Shown one piece after another: positions 14,315 through 18,816 of a stretch of 18,816 bases of DNA; positions within the stretch are counted from its first letter, which is position 1, and every line of letters starts with the position of its first letter. A program made the position numbers and the translations under genes. The stretch comes from an uncultured Pseudomonadota bacterium. Its GTDB lineage: Bacteria > Pseudomonadota > Gammaproteobacteria > Burkholderiales > Rhodocyclaceae. Below the pieces are notes generated by a model. It made no database searches and was not told where the DNA came from. It saw nothing but the letters and a program-made list of their open reading frames with translations. Location of the stretch: positions 1-18,816 of the forward strand of contig CAMLHL010000057.1 of NCBI GenBank assembly GCA_946479855.1, in the 5' to 3' direction.

Positions 14315-14330
14315 GCCGGACATATCCGGC
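14315..14330 (+). repeat. small hairpin between the response regulator and the helicase
   Basis: GCCGGA-CATA-TCCGGC is a perfect 6-bp inverted repeat 58 nt after the response regulator stop and 20 nt upstream of the helicase -10 box. It could help end the kinase operon transcript, but no T tract follows on the plus strand, so the role is open. Confidence 0.4.
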
Positions 14331-14350
14331 ACCTCGCAAGCGGGGTGGCG

Positions 14351-14356
14351 TATAAT
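14351..14356 (+). promoter_or_regulatory. -10 element of the helicase gene, near-leaderless
   Basis: A consensus TATAAT ends 8 nt before the ATG at 14365. Normal start-site spacing puts the first transcribed base at about 14362-14365, so the mRNA would have a leader of zero to three nucleotides and no Shine-Dalgarno site. None is visible upstream of the ATG. The -35 position (about GGCACC) is weak. Confidence 0.6.
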
Positions 14357-14364
14357 CCCGGCCC

Positions 14365-15897
14365 ATGTCTGAAATCAATACCTTAGCCGGCGACAGCGCT
14401 GGCACCCCCGCTGCCGAAGCAGCTCCCGAAATCACCTTTGCCGATCTCGGCCTGGCGCCCGAACTGCTGCGCGCCGTCCTCGACGAGGGCTACACCAAGC
14501 CGACGCCGATCCAGGCCCAGGCCATTCCGCTGGTCATCAGCGGCAAGGACATCATGGGCGGTGCCCAGACCGGCACCGGCAAGACGGCGGCCTTCACGCT
14601 GCCCATCCTGCAGCGCATCCTGCCCTTCGCCAGTAGCAGCCCGTCGCCGGCCAAGCACCCGGTACGCGCCCTGATCCTCGCCCCGACCCGCGAACTGGCC
14701 ATGCAGGTCTTCGAGTCGGTCAAGTCCTACAGTAAACACACGCCGATCCGCGCCATGTGCGCCTACGGCGGCGTCGATATCCGGCCGCAGATCGCCGAAC
14801 TGAAGAGGGGCGTCGAAATTCTCGTCGCCACGCCGGGCCGTCTGCTCGATCACGTCGAAAACAAGAGTGTCAGCTTCAATTCCGTGCAGGCGCTGGTCCT
14901 TGACGAAGCCGACCGCATGCTCGACATGGGTTTCATCCCCGATGTCACGCGCATCCTCAACATGCTGCCGCAGCAGCGCCAGAGCCTGCTCTTTTCGGCT
15001 ACCTTCTCGGAAGAAATCAAGAAGCTGGCCGACACCATGCTCAAGTCGCCGGTGCTGATCGAAGTCGCCCGCCGCAACCAGGTTTCCGAAACCATCACTC
15101 ACCGAGTCCATCCGGTTTCCGAATATGGCAAGCGCGGCCTGCTTACCAAGCTACTGAAGTCCGGCGAGATTCGCCAATGCATCGTCTTCATGCGCACCAA
15201 GCAGGGCTGCTCGCGCCTGACTCGCGAACTGCAGCGCGCCGGCATCAAGGCCGACGCCATCCACGGCGACAAGAGCCAGATCGACCGGATCAAGGCGCTC
15301 GAAGCCTTCAAGGGCGGCGAAACGGATGCGCTGATCGCGACCGATGTCGCAGCGCGCGGGCTGGACGTCGACGACCTGCCCTACGTCATCAACTACGAAC
15401 TGCCGCACACGCCGGAAGACTACGTGCACCGCATCGGTCGCACCGGGCGCGCCGGCAAGATGGGCAATGCCATCTCGCTGGTCAGCGCCCGCGAGGTCGG
15501 CTATCTGGTCGACATCGAAAAACTGATCAAGCGCCCGATCGAGCAGGTGGAAGTCACCGGCTACGAGCCGGAGCCGGAATACGAATACCCCCCGGGCAAC
15601 AAGAAAAAGCGCAGCACCCCGACGGCCTTCGCCCCGGTCGCCCAGCGCCCGGAACGTGGCGAACGCCCCGAGCGCGGAGAACGCTCCAGCCGCCCGGAAC
15701 GCGTCGAACGCTCGGACCGTCGACCGCCGCGCCGCAACCCGATGATCGCCGCCGACGGCTTCGATTTCAGCAAACCCTACGAAGACAACTCGCCGCGCGG
15801 CGAAGTGCCGGATTCACCGCAGGCCCCCGCCAAGGCCGACCCGCACAAGCCGAAACGCGTGGTGGCGGCACTGCTCGGCGGTCTGGGTCGCAAATAG
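14365..15897 (+). CDS. rhlE: RhlE-type DEAD-box RNA helicase
   Basis: The 510-residue protein is an ATP-dependent RNA helicase that remodels RNA in ribosome assembly or decay. Motifs in order: Q motif (FADLGL...PTPIQAQAIP, 25-55), Walker A AQTGTGKT (67-74), PTRELA (107-112), TPGR (156-159), DEAD (180-183), SAT (211-213), then in RecA-2 IVFMRTK, TDVAARGLDV (326-335) and HRIGRTGRAG (355-364). The C-terminal 110 residues are charged and disordered, with tandem RPERGER-like units (about 428-452) and a basic end LGGLGRK. This fits the RhlE/RhlB-like group, not CsdA/DeaD, because the long RNA-binding domain is missing. No in-frame alternative start exists before the Q motif, so the near-leaderless ATG is well supported. 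Transcription ends at a hairpin shared with the convergent phosphatase gene. Confidence 0.93.
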   Translation: MSEINTLAGDSAGTPAAEAAPEITFADLGLAPELLRAVLDEGYTKPTPIQAQAIPLVISGKDIMGGAQTGTGKTAAFTLPILQRILPFASSSPSPAKHPVRALILAPTRELAMQVFESVKSYSKHTPIRAMCAYGGVDIRPQIAELKRGVEILVATPGRLLDHVENKSVSFNSVQALVLDEADRMLDMGFIPDVTRILNMLPQQRQSLLFSATFSEEIKKLADTMLKSPVLIEVARRNQVSETITHRVHPVSEYGKRGLLTKLLKSGEIRQCIVFMRTKQGCSRLTRELQRAGIKADAIHGDKSQIDRIKALEAFKGGETDALIATDVAARGLDVDDLPYVINYELPHTPEDYVHRIGRTGRAGKMGNAISLVSAREVGYLVDIEKLIKRPIEQVEVTGYEPEPEYEYPPGNKKKRSTPTAFAPVAQRPERGERPERGERSSRPERVERSDRRPPRRNPMIAADGFDFSKPYEDNSPRGEVPDSPQAPAKADPHKPKRVVAALLGGLGRK

Positions 15898-15913
15898 CAG
15901 CAGCCGCCAGCCC

Positions 15914-15942
15914 AAAAAAACGGCGCCCCTGAGGCGCCGTTT
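15914..15942. terminator. bidirectional rho-independent terminator
   Basis: AAACGGCGCC (15918-15927), a five-base loop and GGCGCCGTTT (15933-15942) form a 10-bp stem. Seven A residues precede the GC core (15914-15920), giving a strong T tract for minus-strand transcripts, and TTTCTCTT follows for plus-strand transcripts. It lies between the convergent helicase and phosphatase genes, 16 nt and 21 nt from their stops, and can serve both. Confidence 0.88.
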
Positions 15943-15963
15943 CTCTTGCCGTTCAATGCGCGG

Positions 15964-16761
15964 CTAGCCGGCCGCGCGCGGTGTGCTGCCAGGCGGCAGC
16001 TGCGGTTTTTGGGGCAAGGCGTCGACCAGCTTGATAATAGCCAGCGACAGATTGTCGCCCCCGCCCTTGGCCCGCTCTCTGGCCTTTTCAATCAACTGCT
16101 CGCAGGCCTGGCGGGCCGAGTTAGCGGCGACCAGCGCACCCAGTTCGGCGTCGTCGAAATAGGCCCACAGACCATCCGAGCAAAGCACGAAGGCGTCGCC
16201 GGCGACCAGGTCGTCGGTCGTGCAGATGGTGATTTTCGGCTCGTCCTGACCGCCGAGCGAGGCGAGCAGCACATTGCGATTGGGGTGGGTCAACGCTTGC
16301 TCGGGGGTGATCTTGCCCAGTGCGACCAGATGTTCGACGTAGGAATGATCGACGGTCCGGCCCAGTAGCTGTTTACCGCGGAACTGGTACAGGCGGCTGT
16401 CCCCGCAATATCCCCAAGTCATGCGCCCTGGCTGCAAGAGCAGCATCACGGCCGTGCTGTGGGGATCCATTTCGTTCATGAAGCGCGAGGCCTTGATCAT
16501 GGTGTGCGCTTCCCGCATGCTGTTTTCCAGCATGGAATGGGCGTTCTCGTCGGACGGTGCGTAATTGTCCAGATTGTTCTTGGCGGTATGCACGACCTGT
16601 TCGGCTGCCAGGGCGCCCCCCGTATGCCCGCCCATGCCGTCGGCAACCACCGCCAGGGCCACGCCCTTTCTCCGCGGATGCGGCAAAATAGCGACGCGAT
16701 CCTGCTGCTCCTTGCGATCTCCCTGGTGCTGTGCGGCACATGCATCGACTGCTATCGGCAT
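15964..16761 (-). CDS. PP2C-type serine/threonine protein phosphatase
   Basis: The 265-residue cytoplasmic protein is a PPM/PP2C metal-dependent phosphatase. The metal-binding aspartates are present: Asp21 (QQDR), Asp41 in VVADGMGGHTGG, Asp196 in LCSDGLW and Asp236 in GGGDNLSL. GYCGDSRLYQFR (117-128) and HSTAVMLLL (101-109) are the other family motifs. The family removes phosphate from Ser/Thr proteins and often works against a Hanks-type kinase; no kinase gene lies in this window. A strong GGAGG site is placed 4 nt before ATG 16761. It follows the HDOD gene by 82 nt on the same strand and ends at a bidirectional terminator. The C-terminal 15 residues are Pro-rich and probably disordered. Confidence 0.92.
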   Translation of the reverse strand: MPIAVDACAAQHQGDRKEQQDRVAILPHPRRKGVALAVVADGMGGHTGGALAAEQVVHTAKNNLDNYAPSDENAHSMLENSMREAHTMIKASRFMNEMDPHSTAVMLLLQPGRMTWGYCGDSRLYQFRGKQLLGRTVDHSYVEHLVALGKITPEQALTHPNRNVLLASLGGQDEPKITICTTDDLVAGDAFVLCSDGLWAYFDDAELGALVAANSARQACEQLIEKARERAKGGGDNLSLAIIKLVDALPQKPQLPPGSTPRAAG

Positions 16762-16817
16762 CCTTCCTCCCCTATGCCGGAAAGGTTAGCACGAAAGCCT
16801 TTTCAATTTATATCGCC

Positions 16818-16832
16818 CCGGGAATCTCCCGG
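16818..16832 (-). repeat. short hairpin after the HDOD gene
   Basis: CCGGGA-ATC-TCCCGG (plus-strand reading) is a 6-bp inverted repeat 11 nt after the HDOD stop on the minus strand. The bases after it are ATAT-rich but lack a T run, so it could only be a weak or attenuating terminator before the phosphatase gene. Confidence 0.35.
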
Positions 16833-16843
16833 CAGCTTCACCA

Positions 16844-17737
16844 TCAAATCGCCACTCCGGCGCCGAATCGTTCAAGCACGATATCGACGAATTCAGGCAG
16901 GGTATCGTCGCTGAGGCCCAGTTCAGGCAGGATATCGCCCCTGATTCGCTCCCACTCGGGATTGGCGATCCGTTGATCGCGGTAATAAATCTCAATGGCA
17001 AGCTGGATAATGGCCACCATGGTGCGCGCCTCATGCATGCCCAACTCGCCGAGGGCATGGTGATAGCGAATGGCATCGCAGATGAATTCCGGCAGGCGCC
17101 AGTGGCGAGCCACGAGATAGCCGACGACACAATGATCGGCATTGAATTTCCGGTCTTCTTCGGCAAGATCGATCCAACCGCTGCCGGTGCCGAGCTTCAT
17201 TTCAGCGCAATAGATCGGAAAACGCTGCATCAGCAGCGGCACGCCGCAATCATGGAAGATCCCGGCCAGGTAGGCCTGGTCGGGAAAAATGTTACAGACG
17301 GCGATCCGTTCGTCGGCAATCAGCATGGCCAGTTGCCCGACGCTATGGGAGCGCGCCCAGAAGGCTTCGTAAACCTCCCGGTTTTTCCTGACCTCGCCGA
17401 AACCAGCCAAGGCGATGGCCTGTACCAGATTGAAGGTTTGCCGAACACCGACGGCATGGAGAATTTCTTCAACCGAATTGAAGGGCTGATGCTGCCGGTA
17501 GGCCGAATTGCCCACTACCCTGAACAACATCGCCGTCAGTCCCGGATCCTGATTGATGACCCGGGCCAGCAAGCGCACGTCCAGCTCGCTGCGCAGCATG
17601 TGTTTGCGCAATTCCTCGATGATGCGTGGCTGCGGGGGAATCTTGACGCCGCCTTCGAGCAGGCGCTTGATCCGCTCACCATCGTTGGCGCCGAGCGATT
17701 TGGTGATTTCAAAAACAGATGCTGCCGCGCCACTCAT
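16844..17737 (-). CDS. HDOD domain protein coupled to glcF
   Basis: The 297-residue protein is almost entirely one HDOD domain (about 20-260), a degenerate HD-type helical fold used in bacterial signalling. The opening GGVKIPPQPRIIEELRKHM and LARVINQDPGLTAMLFRVVGNSAY are typical of the family. Unusually many HD-like residues remain: RSHSVGQLA, GIFHDCGVPLL, NADHCVVGYLVARHWRLPEFI and RYHHALGE. No receiver, GGDEF or kinase domain is attached. Translation starts at ATG 17737 directly after the glcF TGA, with GAGG about 8 nt upstream inside glcF, so it is expressed with the glycolate oxidase subunit. The partner and signal are unknown. Confidence 0.9.
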   Translation of the reverse strand: MSGAAASVFEITKSLGANDGERIKRLLEGGVKIPPQPRIIEELRKHMLRSELDVRLLARVINQDPGLTAMLFRVVGNSAYRQHQPFNSVEEILHAVGVRQTFNLVQAIALAGFGEVRKNREVYEAFWARSHSVGQLAMLIADERIAVCNIFPDQAYLAGIFHDCGVPLLMQRFPIYCAEMKLGTGSGWIDLAEEDRKFNADHCVVGYLVARHWRLPEFICDAIRYHHALGELGMHEARTMVAIIQLAIEIYYRDQRIANPEWERIRGDILPELGLSDDTLPEFVDIVLERFGAGVAI

Positions 17738-18816
17738 TCAGAAAACCTCGTCAATCAATTCAATCCAGTGGCGGACCGGCAACGGCGATCCGGCCTGCAG
17801 ATGGGTCAGGCAGCCAATATTGGCGGTTGCCACCAGCGCCGGACCTCCGGCATTGAGGGCAGCCAGCTTGTTGTCGCGCAGCCGGCCCGAGAGTTCCGGC
17901 TGCAAAACCGAATAGGTCCCGGCCGAGCCGCAGCACAGGTGGCTGTCGGCCACCGGGGTCAATTCGTAGCCGACGGCAAGCAGCGTTTCCTCGATCAAGC
18001 CGCGGATCTTCAGGCCGTGTTGCAGAGTACAGGGCGAATGAAAGGCCAGCTTGCCCCGCGGCGCGGCATGCGCAGCGAGCAAGGGCTGCAGGTTGTCCTT
18101 TTCGGCAGCGAGAATTTCTGATGGATCGCAGCAAAGCAGGCTGATTTTTGCTGCTTTTTCAGCGTAGACCGCATCATCGGCCAGGATATGGCCGTACTCC
18201 CTGACCTGGACACCGCAGCCGGAAGCCGTGACAACGATCGCCTCGATGCCGGCCTCGACATGTGGCCACCAGGCATCGATATTGCGGCGCATGTCGTCCT
18301 TGCCGGCGTCCTGGTCGTTCAGATGGAAGCGGACAGCACCGCAACAACCAGCCTTCGCCGCCTCGTAGAGTTCGATACCGAGCCGGTCGAGCAGGCGAGC
18401 GGTCGCCGCGTTGATGTTCGGCGCCAGCGCCGGTTGTACGCAACCGGCAAGGGCCAGCATGCGGCGCGAAGCCCCGCCCCGGGCAGGCCACGGCCGGCTT
18501 TCGGCCGGCGCCGGCGGCAACTTATCGGCCAGCGCCGAGGGCAACAGGGGGCGCAAGGCGCGGCCAAGGCTGACCGCCGCCCCGAACAGTGCCGGACGCG
18601 GCAGCACCGCCTTGAGCAGCGCCCGTGGCAGGGCGTCGCCAAGCTTACGCGGCAGGCGGTCCTCGACGACCTGGCGCCCGACATCGAGCAGATGACTGTA
18701 CTTGACGCCCGACGGACAGGTCGTTTCGCAGGAGCGGCAAGTCAGACAGCGATCGAGATGAGTGCGCGTCTTCTCGGTGACCGGCTTGCCTTCGAGCACC
18801 TGCTTGATCAGGTAGA
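17738..18816 (-). CDS. glcF: glycolate oxidase iron-sulfur subunit, 5' end outside window
   Basis: The visible 358 residues are the C-terminal bulk of GlcF (usually about 405-410 residues); the reading frame runs open to the edge of the window, so the start and first ferredoxin cluster are missing. The second [4Fe-4S] motif CLTCRSCETTCPSGVKYSHL is near the visible N-terminus. Two CCG (Cys-rich) domains follow: ALAGCVQPALAPNINAAT with AGCCGAVRFH, and HSPCTLQHGLKIRG with LCCGSAGTYSVLQP, ending TANIGCLTHLQAGS. In the GlcDEF complex this subunit carries electrons from glycolate oxidation to the quinone pool. The related lactate protein LutA is shorter and lacks the ferredoxin part. It directly abuts the HDOD gene. 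An internal GTG at 18799 is not the true start. Confidence 0.93.
   Translation of the reverse strand, partial: YLIKQVLEGKPVTEKTRTHLDRCLTCRSCETTCPSGVKYSHLLDVGRQVVEDRLPRKLGDALPRALLKAVLPRPALFGAAVSLGRALRPLLPSALADKLPPAPAESRPWPARGGASRRMLALAGCVQPALAPNINAATARLLDRLGIELYEAAKAGCCGAVRFHLNDQDAGKDDMRRNIDAWWPHVEAGIEAIVVTASGCGVQVREYGHILADDAVYAEKAAKISLLCCDPSEILAAEKDNLQPLLAAHAAPRGKLAFHSPCTLQHGLKIRGLIEETLLAVGYELTPVADSHLCCGSAGTYSVLQPELSGRLRDNKLAALNAGGPALVATANIGCLTHLQAGSPLPVRHWIELIDEVF

Noticed and set aside
1..18816. CRISPR arrays, tRNA or rRNA genes, insertion sequences, phage or toxin-antitoxin genes
   Set aside because: I found no regularly spaced repeats, cloverleaf-like segments, transposase or integrase motifs, or paired small toxin-antitoxin genes; the genes look like native chromosomal content with even codon use.

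Overview
The window is GC-rich, densely packed chromosomal DNA from a betaproteobacterium. The gene content and protein style (zf-CHCC zinc-finger remnant, YheT hydrolase, AlgC-type mutase, EAL/HDOD regulator, OmpW, glycolate oxidase GlcF) fit Rhodocyclales such as Dechloromonas or Azonexus. That placement is inference from familiarity with these families, not from a search. I see no rRNA, tRNA, CRISPR array, insertion sequence, phage gene or attachment site, and no gene-free stretch above 300 bases.

Region 1 (1-4551, + strand): the tail of a small zinc-finger protein, an NTF2-like protein, a YheT-type alpha/beta hydrolase, a phosphomannomutase/phosphoglucomutase and a degenerate EAL plus HDOD signalling protein. 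They are tightly spaced, with a 4-nt stop/start overlap and two 9-nt gaps, so probably one transcription unit. A small membrane protein follows.

Region 2 (4550-10843, - strand): ompW, with its own terminator and an FNR/ANR-type box placed exactly for a class II anaerobic promoter; a small exported protein starting on TTG and coupled to the end of alaS; alaS itself; a small exported protein with repeated EF-hand-like loops; and a ugpB-ugpQ pair (glycerol-3-phosphate/glycerophosphodiester binding protein plus phosphodiesterase) with no membrane or ATPase transporter genes beside it.

Region 3 (10939-15897, + strand): a short lipoprotein preceded by a perfect dyad, a large Cache-HAMP sensor histidine kinase overlapping a single-domain response regulator, and an RhlE-type DEAD-box RNA helicase whose TATAAT box lies so close to the ATG that the mRNA is probably leaderless or nearly so. 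A bidirectional terminator separates it from the next genes.

Region 4 (15964-18816, - strand): glcF (5' end outside the window), directly abutted by an HDOD protein (TGA-ATG), then a PP2C-type protein phosphatase. Most of the window is conserved housekeeping and signalling content. The features most worth a second look are the ompW control region, the ugpB-ugpQ pair with its shortened binding protein, the repeated-loop exported protein, the Cache kinase/regulator pair, and the HDOD protein coupled to glcF. I found no convincing new multi-gene defence or mobile system.
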